Of a stretch of 64,000 bases of DNA, positions 21,106 through 30,676 are shown piece after piece. This stretch comes from Thiorhodovibrio frisius (GTDB lineage Bacteria; Pseudomonadota; Gammaproteobacteria; Chromatiales; Chromatiaceae), in NCBI RefSeq assembly GCF_033954835.1, contig NZ_CP121471.1, positions 1 through 64,000 of the forward strand. Reading direction: 5' to 3'. How positions within the stretch are numbered: position 1 is the stretch's first letter; each line of letters opens with the position of its first letter. The notes under the pieces are model-generated. The model was given only the letters and a program-made list of their open reading frames with translations, did no database searches and was not told the origin of the DNA. A program made the translations under genes and the position numbers.

Positions 21106-21897
21106 ATGTCTCAGTTCATTCCCATTTCAGCCGAACACCATGCCAGCCTGCGCTGGCGTCGCTACAGCTCCTATGAATTTGCCCAGCAGACACATCTCGC
21201 GGCCCTGGTCGGCGCCGAGCTGCCAAAGGCCGTCATGACCATGCCTATCGCCTTGGTGCCGCGCCCGCAGGCAGACTCCCCGCCTGAGACCACCCAGGGC
21301 TACATGTTCGTCGCCCTGCTCGGTTTGGAGCCGGGTGTCAATCTCTATGTTGCCCCCGACGGTCGCTGGCTGGGGCGCTATGTTCCGGCCGCCTTGCGTG
21401 GCCATCCATTTCGTCTCGCGCAGGCGGGGAATGACAAACTCGCGCTCTGCGTTGACCAAGACAGCGGCCTGATCGGCGAGCAGGGTGACGAGCCCTTCTT
21501 CGACCAAAATAACGAGGTCGCAGAGCCGGTCAAGCAGGTGATGGAATTCCTGACCCAGATTGAGCGCAATCGCACCGCCACCCTCGGGATCTGTGATCGG
21601 CTGCAAGCCCATGGGCTGATTCAACCCTGGCCGGTCAAGCTGCAGGGTGGCGATGGCGGCCAGCGCACGCTCGAAGGCCTCTTTCGCGTCGACGAAGCCG
21701 CGCTCAACGCCCTGCCCGCCGAGGGCCTTACCGAGCTGCGCGACGCCGGAGCCCTGTCTCTTGCCTACTGCCAGCTCCTGTCGATGCAACAGCTCTCACT
21801 GCTTGGCGAACTGGCCCAGGCACGCGCCGCTCAGGCACCCAAGCTCGACGATGTCTTCAGCTTTCCCGACGACGACCTGCTGCATTTTGGCGATTGA
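21106..21897 (+). CDS. SapC family protein
   Basis: 263-residue soluble protein of the SapC family (named from Campylobacter S-layer loci), of unknown molecular function. The family-typical N-terminal region FIPISAEHHASLRWRR, the ETTQGYMFVALLGLEPGVNLYV segment and the central NDKLALCVDQDSGLIGEQGDEPFF are visible. SapC proteins often lie near type I secretion genes, as here: the next two genes on the opposite strand are a membrane-fusion protein and a type I ABC protein. A link to secretion of a surface or RTX-like protein is inference. Confidence 0.75.
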   Translation: MSQFIPISAEHHASLRWRRYSSYEFAQQTHLAALVGAELPKAVMTMPIALVPRPQADSPPETTQGYMFVALLGLEPGVNLYVAPDGRWLGRYVPAALRGHPFRLAQAGNDKLALCVDQDSGLIGEQGDEPFFDQNNEVAEPVKQVMEFLTQIERNRTATLGICDRLQAHGLIQPWPVKLQGGDGGQRTLEGLFRVDEAALNALPAEGLTELRDAGALSLAYCQLLSMQQLSLLGELAQARAAQAPKLDDVFSFPDDDLLHFGD

Positions 21898-21938
21898 TCG
21901 GCATCAGCGCGAAGCAGCCGCGCAGCGCAAGCGAAGGA

Positions 21939-23276
21939 TCAGTCCTCCTTAAAAGCGGTCGCGAAGATATCCGTAATGGGCTTCATCAGATACTCAAGAA
22001 ACGTCCGCTCGCCGGTAATAATCATCACCTGCACCGGCATGCCCGGTTGCAGGGTTTTCCCGGCGAGCGTTTCCATTCCCTCGGGCGTGACCTTCACCCG
22101 CGCAAGATAATAAGACATACCGGTGCGTTCATCGGTCAGGCTGTCGGCGGAAACCGTCATCACCTTGCCCGGAATAGTCGGCGTGGTGCGCGCGTTAAAG
22201 GCGCTCATGCGCAGATCCGCATTCAGGCCGGGGAACACACGGTCGATGTCCACGGGGTTGACCTGGGCCTCGACAATCAGATTCTCATCCATCGGCACAA
22301 TATCGAGCAACGGCTCGCCTGAGCGCACCACGCCACCGATGGTATGCAGATTCACCGACACGACGTTACCCGTGACCGGCGCGGTAATTTCCGTGCGCTC
22401 CAGCGTCTTGGTCAGCGCCCGCCGACGCTCGCTGAGATCGCCCAATTTGGTTTCCACGTCCCGCATCTCGCTGGCGACTTCGGTATTCTGCTGCCGGTCG
22501 AGCTGCACAATTTGCAATTCCGTCTCGCTGATGCGCACCCGAGTCGCGGCGATTGAGGCCTGATGCTCCGCGCGCTCGCCTTCAAGTTCCGCCACCATGC
22601 GCTCCCATTCGCGCAACCGGCTCTTGTCGCCAAGCCCCTTCTTAAACAGCGTTTTCAGCCCGTCGATTTCTTCCTGGTACAGATCGATCCGCTTCTGTTT
22701 GGTCTCGGATTGTGCCTCCAGCCCGAGAATCTGCTCTTGGAGTTGAACGGCGCGCTGGCGCAGCACATCTTTCTCGCCCTGCAGCGCCTTGCGTCGGGTA
22801 GCAAACACCCGTTCCTCGCCGTCGATGGCCTCCGCGATGCGCGGATCATCCCGCTCCTTCAGGAGTTCTTGCGGAAAATCAATGGTCTCCGCGCCATCGC
22901 GTTCGGCAGTCAGCCGTGCCAAGCGCGCCAGTAGGCCAAGATACTGGCTGCGGACAATTTCAAGCTGGGCGCTGGCCTCGGTATCGTCAAGCCGCACCAG
23001 GACCTGACCCTTTTGCACATGGTCCCCTTCATGCACCAGAATCTCATCGACAATGCCGCCCTCGAAATGCTGCACCGTTTTGCGGGTGGACTCCACCGCT
23101 AGCACCCCGGGCGCCACCGCTGCGCCATCAATCGGCGCGACCGCAGCCCAGACAGCAAAGGCGCCGAAGCCGAACAGCAGCACCAGCAGCCCGGCGATCC
23201 AGATCGGCTTGTCGTTGGTTGGAACCTGGGAATCTTCGTCGGGTTCGACCCGGCGTGGAACAACATTAATATCCAT
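21939..23276 (-). CDS. HlyD-family type I secretion membrane fusion protein
   Basis: Periplasmic adaptor of a type I secretion system, joining the inner-membrane ABC protein to an outer-membrane TolC channel. The 445-residue product has one N-terminal membrane segment (about 25-46), a barrel-sandwich half domain (EGDHVQKGQVLVRLDDTEA), a long coiled coil (about 110-290) and a C-terminal beta-barrel ending in GMPVQVMIITGERTFLEYLMKPI, the family signature tail. It lies 84 bases downstream of the ABC gene on the same strand. No TolC gene or substrate is visible. Confidence 0.92.
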   Translation of the reverse strand: MDINVVPRRVEPDEDSQVPTNDKPIWIAGLLVLLFGFGAFAVWAAVAPIDGAAVAPGVLAVESTRKTVQHFEGGIVDEILVHEGDHVQKGQVLVRLDDTEASAQLEIVRSQYLGLLARLARLTAERDGAETIDFPQELLKERDDPRIAEAIDGEERVFATRRKALQGEKDVLRQRAVQLQEQILGLEAQSETKQKRIDLYQEEIDGLKTLFKKGLGDKSRLREWERMVAELEGERAEHQASIAATRVRISETELQIVQLDRQQNTEVASEMRDVETKLGDLSERRRALTKTLERTEITAPVTGNVVSVNLHTIGGVVRSGEPLLDIVPMDENLIVEAQVNPVDIDRVFPGLNADLRMSAFNARTTPTIPGKVMTVSADSLTDERTGMSYYLARVKVTPEGMETLAGKTLQPGMPVQVMIITGERTFLEYLMKPITDIFATAFKED

Positions 23277-23360
23277 AGTAAGGCAGAGTGACGGATGGCC
23301 GTCTTAAGCTATGATAGAGAGAGAAGAATCGGGCCGCGATCAGCCCAGGTCAAATTGGCA

Positions 23361-25106
23361 TCAGCTCGCCGCCTGCTGGGCCTGCAACGCTGGCCGCGTG
23401 ACGGGCGCCGGGCGCGCGAACTGCGCCAGCACCTTCTCGCGGGTGCCAAAGGCTTCCACCATGCCCTCACGTAAGACAACCACCTTGTCGACATTGTTCA
23501 GCACGCTCAAACGGTGGGTAATTAACAACACCGTAGAACCCTCGGCCTTGAGCTGACCAATGGCCCGCACCAGCGCCGCCTCGCCCTGATCATCCAGATT
23601 GGAATTAGGCTCATCCAGCACCACCAGCACCGGGCTGCCATACATAGCCCGCGCCAGGCCGATACGCTGACGCTGCCCGCCGGAGAGCACAGCGCCGGCA
23701 TCGCCAATTGGCGTGTCGTAGCCCTGCGGCAGGCGCAGAATCATCTCATGCACCTGCGCGCGCCGGGCAGCGGCCACGACTTTCTCGGCATCCACCTCGC
23801 CGAAGCGCGCGATATTCTCGCCCACAGTACCCGCAAACAGCTCGATATCCTGCGGCAGATAGCCAACATAAGGGCCCAGCTCATCGCGGTTCCATTGACT
23901 GATGTCGGCCCCGCTCAGGCGCACCTTGCCGGAGGCCAGCGGCCACACGCCAAGCACCACGCGCGCCAGGGTCGACTTGCCCGCCGCGCTTGGCCCGATA
24001 ATGCCGACGATCTCCCCAGGCTCGACCTCAAAGCGCACCCCGCGCAAAACCGGAACTTGCGCCCCTGGCGGCGCAGCGACGACATTCTCGACCGTCAGCC
24101 GCCCGTCTGGCGCCGGAAGGCTCATCGCCCGTGGTCGCGACGGGATGGCGGCCAGCAGATCACCTAGGCGCCGATAGGCCTGGCGTGCCGAGAGAAAACC
24201 CTTCCAACTGCCGATCAGCAGATCGATTGGCGCCAGCGCGCGGCCCAGAATGATGGACCCCGCAATCATCATGCCCGGAGTAATCTCGTGCTGGACCGCC
24301 AGATAGGCGCCCAGGCCCAGGGTCATCGACTGCAACGCAATGCGCAGCGTCTTACTGAGGCTCGAGAGACCACCAGCGCGATCACTGGCCACCGACTGCA
24401 AGCTCAGCAGCTCATTGTGCTGCTTCGCCCAGTGCTGGCGGACATTCTCGCGCATGCCCATAGCCTCCAGCGCCTCGGCATTGCGCAGATTGCCATTGAG
24501 ATAGTTGCGCCCGGCAATCGCCAGGCTGTTGGCTTTCGCCAGCGGCTTTTGCGTGGCGAAATTATTCGCCGCAGCGACCGCCGTCAGCAGGAGCGCGCCG
24601 CCAATCGCCAGGGTGCCGATCCAGGGATGAACCAGATAGAGCACCGCGATATAAATCGGCATCCAGGGCGCGTCGAAAAAGCCGAACAGCGCATTGCCGG
24701 TCATGAACTGGCGCAGACTGGTCAAATCATCAATCGGCTGCGAGCCAGGCCCACGCCCGCGCAGATTGGCGTCGAACATGGCATCGAACAGGCGCCGGCT
24801 CATCAGCACATCCATGCGCGCGCTCACCCGCACCAGAATTCGCGAGCGCAGCATCTCCAGCACGCCCATCACCGTAAAGAGCCCAAGCACCAGCAGGGTC
24901 AGCATCAGCAGCGTTGATTCGCTGTTGCTGCCGAGCACCCGGTCGTAGAGCTGGAGCATGTAGATTGCCGGCGTGAGCATCAGCAGGTTGATAAACATGC
25001 TGAAAATGCCGGCAAAAACAAAGGAATTACGGCTGAGCTTGAGGATGTCGCGCAGCTCGTTCTCGGGCTTGTGCTGGCCGTGGCCGGGGAGATGGGGAAG
25101 ACGCAT
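23361..25106 (-). CDS. Type I secretion ABC transporter (PrtD/AprD type)
   Basis: Fused permease-ATPase that drives one-step export of a protein substrate. The 581-residue product has an N-terminal transmembrane domain with about six helices (starting FAGIFSMFINLLMLTPAIYML) and a C-terminal ATPase with Walker A GPSAAGKSTL, signature LSGGQRQRIGLARA and Walker B VLVVLDEP. It lacks the N-terminal peptidase-like domain of HlyB, so it belongs with the PrtD/LapB-like group that handles substrates with C-terminal signals. ATG at 25106 is chosen; an in-frame GTG lies 12 codons upstream. Followed by the HlyD-type gene. Confidence 0.92.
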   Translation of the reverse strand: MRLPHLPGHGQHKPENELRDILKLSRNSFVFAGIFSMFINLLMLTPAIYMLQLYDRVLGSNSESTLLMLTLLVLGLFTVMGVLEMLRSRILVRVSARMDVLMSRRLFDAMFDANLRGRGPGSQPIDDLTSLRQFMTGNALFGFFDAPWMPIYIAVLYLVHPWIGTLAIGGALLLTAVAAANNFATQKPLAKANSLAIAGRNYLNGNLRNAEALEAMGMRENVRQHWAKQHNELLSLQSVASDRAGGLSSLSKTLRIALQSMTLGLGAYLAVQHEITPGMMIAGSIILGRALAPIDLLIGSWKGFLSARQAYRRLGDLLAAIPSRPRAMSLPAPDGRLTVENVVAAPPGAQVPVLRGVRFEVEPGEIVGIIGPSAAGKSTLARVVLGVWPLASGKVRLSGADISQWNRDELGPYVGYLPQDIELFAGTVGENIARFGEVDAEKVVAAARRAQVHEMILRLPQGYDTPIGDAGAVLSGGQRQRIGLARAMYGSPVLVVLDEPNSNLDDQGEAALVRAIGQLKAEGSTVLLITHRLSVLNNVDKVVVLREGMVEAFGTREKVLAQFARPAPVTRPALQAQQAAS

Positions 25107-25613
25107 AATTGTCGGACCAAGAATTATCAGGAAACGAAACACACCTAAGGATTGATAAACTAGCGATACAACGCTAGCGGGCGAAAGCTAGGTGCGAGGT
25201 TTTGGCACAGTCCAGTTGAAAGTACTTGTTTCACGTTAGTCCGGGGACTGACAAGAAGGGTGGAAGCATGTTCCGCTTCCGTCTCGTCCCGTTTTGGGAG
25301 CCAGCCCAAGCGCCATCACACCAAAAACCCAGGAAAGTGGCGAGTTTGGGTTGTTTAGGGGGGCAACAATGCGAGCGGGGAAACAAGCTAGTCCCTTACC
25401 CCGGAAATCTTGTACAAGATGTCGAAGAAATCGGGCGAGGTATCAAATTTCGCAGATTGCTCAGTTGGTTGCGCGAGCATTTCAAAAATCCAACTTTTGG
25501 TTCCGGCTTTGCCGGGTTAGGAATTATAGAAAATTCAGACCTCCCAGGTCCAGATTTCTCCTATCACCCGGGACTTGACATTTGAGCAATTCGGTTATTT
25601 GGGTGGATGGTTA
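25107..25613. other. 507-bp spacer without a recognisable gene
   Basis: Short open frames occur on both strands, but none has a recognisable motif or convincing start. The stretch contains several small hairpins, for example GGAAGC-ATGTTCC-GCTTCC at about 25264-25282. It probably holds the promoter of the type I secretion pair on its left side. Confidence 0.5.
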
Positions 25614-26744
25614 TCAACGACTGGAAACCAAATCTTGATAAAGTCCGCGATACCGCTCCACAACAGCATTCAATCCAAAATGTGTTGCTATTCGGAGCCG
25701 GGCGGCGCGGCCCATGGCTTGTCGTTCCATCGCAGATTTCTGAAGCATTGCTTGAATCCCCAATGCGAGTGCGTGGCTGTCCTTGGGCCGTACAAGAATG
25801 CCAGCTTTCCCGATGATATCAGCGCTATCCCCGACATCGGTTGCGACGCAAGGAAGACCTGATGCCATGGCTTCTGCGAGTACATTCGGAAACGCCTCCG
25901 AGCTGCTGCTCTGGCAAAACATATCCATGCCCTGCATCCAGTCAGCAACATCGGCTCGCTCACCGAGAAAAACAAAATAGCGCAACAACGGCGGTGGGAT
26001 GATTCCCGATAGTGCGGGATGATCAGGAAATACATTTCGTCCAATCATAACATAAAGAAGATCATGTCTCTGGTTAAGTAGCTGAACCGCACTGCGCAAA
26101 AAGCAAGCATGGTCCTTCATCGGGTGTAGACGCGCCACATGACCAATGACAATGTCGGCATCTGATGCGCCGGCTGCCCCTCGGGTTGCCCGGCGTCGCC
26201 GGGCATCGGGCGCAAATGCGGCAAGATCGAAACCGTTAGGAATGACCATACCGCGCGCTGAAGCGAAACCGAGTCTCTCATGCTGGCCTCGAGACAGGGT
26301 GCTGTTATAAAGCACGGCCTTGGGTCTGGACGACAGCCAACGGTTCGCCTGGATAACGTACCGGGTCGTTGGCTTCTCCGCGGCCAAGTCATAAAGGCTT
26401 TGGCGCACATTCCAGACAACCACCGGTGGGCGTCGTGCGATCATGGCGGCAAAACAGGCGGCAAGATTGCCGTGGTACATCCAGCCCTGAATTAAGTCTG
26501 GTGAGAATAAACGCCCAATGCGCGCGAATTTGGCGATTGCTATCGGAAAGCTTAAATCAGGTCGGCTTCTGAGTGCGTACACATTAAACCCAAGTGCTCT
26601 AATCCGCGGCCCAAAGGTGCCATCATCGGTCAAGGAGACTACAGCTGCGGTTTGGTGGTGAGCTAATCCACCCTGCAAAAGTCGATACAGCGCCATTTCG
26701 GCGCCGCCGGTGCTGAGCCCTGTAATACAGTGAAGCTGATTCAT
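25614..26744 (-). CDS. GT4-family glycosyltransferase
   Basis: Cytoplasmic GT-B glycosyltransferase, 376 residues, likely adding a sugar to a lipid-linked glycan. The N terminus MNQLHCITGLSTGGAEMALYRLL is the classical GT4 start with the glycine-rich loop. The C-terminal half has GHVARLHPMKDH and the EX7E-type nucleotide-sugar motif EAFPNVLAEAMASG. ATG at 26744 is preferred: the in-frame extension upstream reads into the neighbouring insertion sequence. Donor and acceptor are unknown. It stands alone on the minus strand at the edge of the polysaccharide region. Confidence 0.88.
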   Translation of the reverse strand: MNQLHCITGLSTGGAEMALYRLLQGGLAHHQTAAVVSLTDDGTFGPRIRALGFNVYALRSRPDLSFPIAIAKFARIGRLFSPDLIQGWMYHGNLAACFAAMIARRPPVVVWNVRQSLYDLAAEKPTTRYVIQANRWLSSRPKAVLYNSTLSRGQHERLGFASARGMVIPNGFDLAAFAPDARRRRATRGAAGASDADIVIGHVARLHPMKDHACFLRSAVQLLNQRHDLLYVMIGRNVFPDHPALSGIIPPPLLRYFVFLGERADVADWMQGMDMFCQSSSSEAFPNVLAEAMASGLPCVATDVGDSADIIGKAGILVRPKDSHALALGIQAMLQKSAMERQAMGRAARLRIATHFGLNAVVERYRGLYQDLVSSR

Positions 26745-26783
26745 TCCTTGTAGGAAACCCTGTTTATTGACTGGGCCATTATT

Positions 26784-28612
26784 GAGTCCCCTCCGAAAAG
26801 GCACTCCGCCGTGGAGCCGCTGCTGGCTGCGGGCTGAGCGCCAGGGATAGTAAACAGTCGCGCGAGCGGCGGGATTTACACAGATAATTGACGAAAATTG
26901 ACTGGGTTATGCCGCTATTCGTGTAAGCCTGCCGTGATCGAAGCTGTTGGCAATTGCCGGGCAGCCCTGGGCTAGCGTTCAGGCAGCCATTTCGGCCTCT
27001 TTGGCCTGATACAGGACAATCCGCTTCACGTTGAGCCACGCCACTCGGCACACCGCCCAGAGCTGAACGGCGCGGCGACCGCGATACTTCAGCTTCTTGT
27101 TTCGGGTGTGGTAGACGAGTTGGAAGATGCTCGCCTCGACGTTACAGCGGCGATTGAAGAGCTCGCGCGGGAGATGCTCCGTGCGCCGTCGCGTGGCGGC
27201 CGCATCAATGGTTTTGTCGGTGATGTAACGCCATTGGCCGTCGGCACGAAACCGATAGCGACCGGGCTTGTACTCTTCGGCGAGTTGGCGCTCGCCGCTG
27301 TGACGGTCGATGACCACGACGCCCTCCTCGGTGCGCTCGACGTCGTAGCGCCCGGGCTTGCCGGGGAAGCCGGTGTAATGGATGTCTTTGTCCTGCTCGT
27401 TGGCGTAGGTCTCATTGGCTTCGCTGTAGTAGGCGCCGTCGGCGGAGATCGCTTCTGCCGGGGTCTCGAGCACCTGTTCGCTGTTGGTGACCGCCTCTTG
27501 GAGGTAGCTGTTGTCGGCGGCGGTGGCGGGCTCGACTTGGACGTCGACGATGAGGTTAAGCCCGTCGTCCTGGCAGGTTTCGGTGAGGTTGACGCTGTAG
27601 CCGCGCGCGCTCTCATCGCGCTTCTTGCGGTAGGCGGCGTCTTCGTCATGCGGGGATTGGAGCGAGTCGGCACTGATCTCTTGGGCGGGTTTGAGCGTCA
27701 CGCGGGTCGCCTCGTTTGAATCATCGACCTGGTATTGCTCAAGCAGTAGCCGCTCGATGAGCGGATAGCGGGGGCTGCTCTGGGCATCGTAAGTCTGATG
27801 CAGACGCAGGAGTAATTCGCCAAGCTCCTCGAGCCAGGCGTGCTTGGCGGTTTCTTCCAGACGGTAGATGTGCTGACTCGGGCGTTTGGCGCACAGGCGT
27901 TCCAGCAGGGCGCGGTCGGCGTCGCTTAGGCGCGCTTGCTGCTCGGGCGCGAGGCTGTTCCAGAAGACCTGCAGGCAGGCGATGATGAGCTGTAAGCGGG
28001 TGCAGGCGGCCAGGTTGCTGCCCAGAAGGGTGCTATCCATGCGCAGGCGATCACCCACCACGCCGAGGCGCTTGGCTTGCTCGCGCGTGAGCTCCTGAAA
28101 GACGTCTTTGAGCAGGTTCTCGCCTGTCTCGACTTGGTGGGCATACAGCCGCTGCTTGAACAGGTAGTAAGTCGACTCAACCGGAACCTCGTCGGTGAGG
28201 TTCATCAGTCCCAAGGCGCGACGCACCAGCAGATTGAAGTGCACCGCCTCGAACAATTCCTCGTCACTCCAGCCGAAGCCCTCTTTGAGGACGAGCATCC
28301 CGACCAGCAGGCGCAGCGGGGCGTTCGGGCGACCGGTGGTGTCATCGAACAGCTCGGCGAAACGCTCCTCGGGAATGCGGTTGGTGACTTGGTCGAGGAA
28401 GACGTTCTGCCAGGCGTTGGGATCGTTGAGCTTCTTCTGGTCGAGAGCGCGCAAAAACTGCTCGACGTTGCTGAACAGATCAATCTGGCTGCTGGCAGGG
28501 CTGGCTCGGAACATCGTCTGGAGGGGCTCGGGTGAGACGGTGGACGGATGGCCCTATTTTACCAGTCCTCCGCTCTCGGTCGAGCGGTCCGGGGGCTTTT
28601 CGGAGGGGACTC
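26784..28612. mobile_element. Insertion sequence with DDE transposase, IS1182-like
   Basis: An 1829-base element bounded by 17-base perfect inverted repeats, GAGTCCCCTCCGAAAAG (26784-26800) and its complement (28596-28612). The flanks are direct repeats ATTATT (26778-26783 and 28613-28618), a probable 6-base target duplication. One full-length transposase gene fills the element. It sits 39 bases upstream of the glycosyltransferase start at 26744 and may have separated it from its promoter. The family assignment rests on transposase resemblance and is uncertain. Confidence 0.85.
26979..28514 (-). CDS. DDE transposase, IS1182-like
   Basis: Intact 511-residue transposase of the insertion sequence. 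The N-terminal DUF772-type region (NRIPEERFAELFDDTTGRPN, VGMLVLKEGFGWSDEELFEA) is followed by the catalytic core. Candidate acidic residues are Asp in RLRMDSTLLGSN (near 158), Asp in ISADGAYYSEAN (near 358) and Glu in RRCNVEASIFQ (near 464). No frameshift or stop is seen, so the element may be active. Assignment to IS1182 rather than another IS5-like group is tentative. Confidence 0.85.
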   Translation of the reverse strand: MFRASPASSQIDLFSNVEQFLRALDQKKLNDPNAWQNVFLDQVTNRIPEERFAELFDDTTGRPNAPLRLLVGMLVLKEGFGWSDEELFEAVHFNLLVRRALGLMNLTDEVPVESTYYLFKQRLYAHQVETGENLLKDVFQELTREQAKRLGVVGDRLRMDSTLLGSNLAACTRLQLIIACLQVFWNSLAPEQQARLSDADRALLERLCAKRPSQHIYRLEETAKHAWLEELGELLLRLHQTYDAQSSPRYPLIERLLLEQYQVDDSNEATRVTLKPAQEISADSLQSPHDEDAAYRKKRDESARGYSVNLTETCQDDGLNLIVDVQVEPATAADNSYLQEAVTNSEQVLETPAEAISADGAYYSEANETYANEQDKDIHYTGFPGKPGRYDVERTEEGVVVIDRHSGERQLAEEYKPGRYRFRADGQWRYITDKTIDAAATRRRTEHLPRELFNRRCNVEASIFQLVYHTRNKKLKYRGRRAVQLWAVCRVAWLNVKRIVLYQAKEAEMAA

Positions 28613-28618
28613 ATTATT

Positions 28619-29236
28619 GCACCAGGAAAATCTCTGGAAGAGTAAAGAAGAACGCCAAATGTGTCGATCAATCAAAAACCTCTTTTGGGACTCGTCAGGT
28701 GTAAAGTACCAAAGGAAGAAGGACAGGTCGTCCCGTGCAATCTGGTGTTGCGGGACGAGAGGGCGCTGCATCCGCCACGAGGCGTGATCAGAGGGCACTT
28801 AGGCCATGCAACTGTTCGGTCCCGGCGTTTGGTTGTACTCCACCAGCCCATTATTTTGACACCCCAGTTGGGCTCGGTAGGGTTAGTGCGCTGACTGCTT
28901 GCATACATGCTCCATCCAAGGGGCCGGCTAGCCCGCGTACTGACGCCGAGACCGCGCATTTAGCATGCCAGCAAAGGCATTGGGCTCGATCTCCCGCCTT
29001 GCCAAGCCGATGCTCATCGCGTATGCTTGCAGCCAGTTCAAGCCCTGAACAAGAGCGATGATCCGCAAGAGCTCGCTCCGCTCCATCAGGGCCGGATTCC
29101 AGGTCGGACGGCGTGCCCAAAAGCAATGAGTGAAGACCACGGCTTCCAAGTGCTGCAACGGTGCCAGCCCGACTCGAAAATCACCAGGCGCCAGATTGGC
29201 GACTGGCGCGGCGTCAGCGTCCGGCGCACCAATTAA
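28619..29236. other. 618-bp stretch without a recognisable intact gene
   Basis: Between the insertion sequence and a dehydrogenase gene fragment. Open frames on the minus strand (28672-28959 and 28928-29569) have no motif I recognise; the second ends in a plausible-looking stretch (ALVQGLNWLQAYAM) that could be a relic of a gene. The region looks like decayed DNA bordering the polysaccharide locus. Confidence 0.4.
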
Positions 29237-29593
29237 GTCGTGCGCGCACTCAGTCGCTGTAGGGCACAGTTCGACCAATCCACCACCGAGGCGCAAACCC
29301 AGCGCCTGCTCGGTGTCGCGCACCAGAGCTAGTGGAGTAGCGACCCCGAAGCTCCGCGCGCCTGCCGAATTTTCATCGTTACCGTTCCCTCTCTGGTCGA
29401 GGACGCCAAAAGCGCTCGGATTCCAACCGCGATCAATAACTTTGAGACTGTCGGCGGGGCTTTCAAGCCCGGCCACTTTGTTATCTGCGATCCCACCGCC
29501 TACTCCGGCTGCAATGAAGGCGACTGCGTCGGAGACGTGCGTGCAAGATTGGTTGGCAGTATCCGCCATTGGCCGCCGCTGCCCGCATTATAA
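29237..29593 (+). pseudogene. Fragment of a nucleotide-sugar dehydrogenase (TviB/WbpA type)
   Basis: Read in one frame from 29237, the stretch encodes SSDPEAPRACRIFIVTVPS followed by FETVGGAFKPGHFVICDPTAYSGCNEGDCV. This closely resembles the segment of UDP-N-acetylhexosamine 6-dehydrogenases that normally reads like DIFIVTVPTPID...ASETVGKALKPGDVVIYESTVYPGCTEEDCV. An in-frame TAG at 29330-29332 interrupts it. The N-terminal Rossmann glycine loop and everything after about residue 125 of the family are missing. It lies just upstream of wzm, on the same strand. It suggests the polymer once needed a uronic-acid-type sugar made here. Confidence 0.65.
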
Positions 29594-29836
29594 GGTGCAT
29601 TTAACACGAATATGCCGTTCTTCCTCACCCGTTTCAGGCGCTTCGGTGCCGCCAGCACTGGCACGACCAACGGCTGCGGCTCGTCGTTGCCTCGGTTGGG
29701 GTAGCGCCGGGCCTTCGCCGGTATCTAAGGGCGAGCGGTGTTTGTCGACTGCGGGTGTCAGTTGGTTTGCATGTCACTACCCCAGGGATGACAGCCCGTG
29801 CAAAAAATACAATATGATCATCGACGAGTCGGTTGA

Positions 29837-30676
29837 ATGATGCTTTTACGTGTGTTTAACCCGGTCGCTACGGGCTTGGCCCTGAGGGAAGCCGTGGTGT
29901 CCATTCGCCGTGATAGAGCGCTGGTGCTTCACATGGCCGCGAGGGAGGTGCGTGATCGTTACGCCGGTCAGGTCCTGGGTGTCCTCTGGGCTGTTTTTGC
30001 CCCGCTGCTCACGATGGTTGTCTACATTTTCGCGTTTACCTTCATTTTCAAGCAACGCCTCGACATCGAGGACGCCGGTTTCGGCTATACGGCCTATGCG
30101 TTGGCTGGCCTTGTGCCCTGGCTCGCCATGGGCGACGTACTGTCGCGTTCGCCGACGGCCGTGTCGGGAAGCGCGAGTCTCGTCAAGCAGATCGTGTTTC
30201 CGTCTGAGGTCTTACCCCTCAGGACGGCACTCGCAAGCCTGCCGCAGTTATTCGTGGGTATCGTTGTCGCGGTGGCGGTCTCGTTCTTGGCCGGCCGGCT
30301 GCACCTTCAGGCGTTATGGCTGCTACCGACGGCAATCGTGCTTTATGTTACGACCATCTCCGGCATCAGCTTCCTGCTCGCGGCCATCGGCGTTTTCCTT
30401 AAGGACGTAAGAGAGATTCTCGCTTTTTTCGTCACCGTCGGCCTTTTCCTCCACCCGATCCTTTATCCCCCGGCGTCAATGCCAAGCTGGCTGAGCCCGC
30501 TGTTCCTGGCAAGCCCGTTCAGCCATCTGATATGGTGCTTCCGGGATTCGCTCATTGAGGAGACAGTCGCGCATCCTTGGTCGTGGGTAGTTTCTAGTAT
30601 CGTTTCAGTGCTTCTTTTTGCGACCGGTTGGCGGTTTTTCCGCATGTTGAAGCCGAGCTTTGGCAACGCGCTATGA
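29837..30676 (+). CDS. wzm: ABC-2 type polysaccharide export permease (Wzm)
   Basis: Inner-membrane channel subunit of an ABC exporter for lipid-linked polysaccharide. The 279-residue product has six predicted membrane helices and the family N-terminal amphipathic stretch followed by REVRDRYAGQVLGVLWAVFAPLLTMVVYIFAF. The central FPSEVLPLRTALASL and the final helices match O-antigen and capsule exporters. The ATPase gene wzt overlaps its end by ATGA, so the two are translationally coupled. Confidence 0.92.
   Translation: MMLLRVFNPVATGLALREAVVSIRRDRALVLHMAAREVRDRYAGQVLGVLWAVFAPLLTMVVYIFAFTFIFKQRLDIEDAGFGYTAYALAGLVPWLAMGDVLSRSPTAVSGSASLVKQIVFPSEVLPLRTALASLPQLFVGIVVAVAVSFLAGRLHLQALWLLPTAIVLYVTTISGISFLLAAIGVFLKDVREILAFFVTVGLFLHPILYPPASMPSWLSPLFLASPFSHLIWCFRDSLIEETVAHPWSWVVSSIVSVLLFATGWRFFRMLKPSFGNAL

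Noticed and set aside
6384-25172. A 15-base identity (AACTAGCGATACAAC) shared by the gyrB/parC palindrome (6384-6398) and the spacer at 25158-25172.
   Set aside because: A 15-base match is expected a few times by chance in a window of this size, and the flanks do not match, so it is not evidence for a second copy of the element.
25203-25256. parS-like half site TGTTTCACGT upstream of the type I secretion genes.
   Set aside because: Only half of the palindrome is present; the other half (TAGTCC) does not match.
28928-29569. Minus-strand open frame of 213 codons opposite the dehydrogenase fragment.
   Set aside because: The upper part is antisense to the recognised dehydrogenase relic and the rest has no motif I can name; kept only as a possible gene relic.
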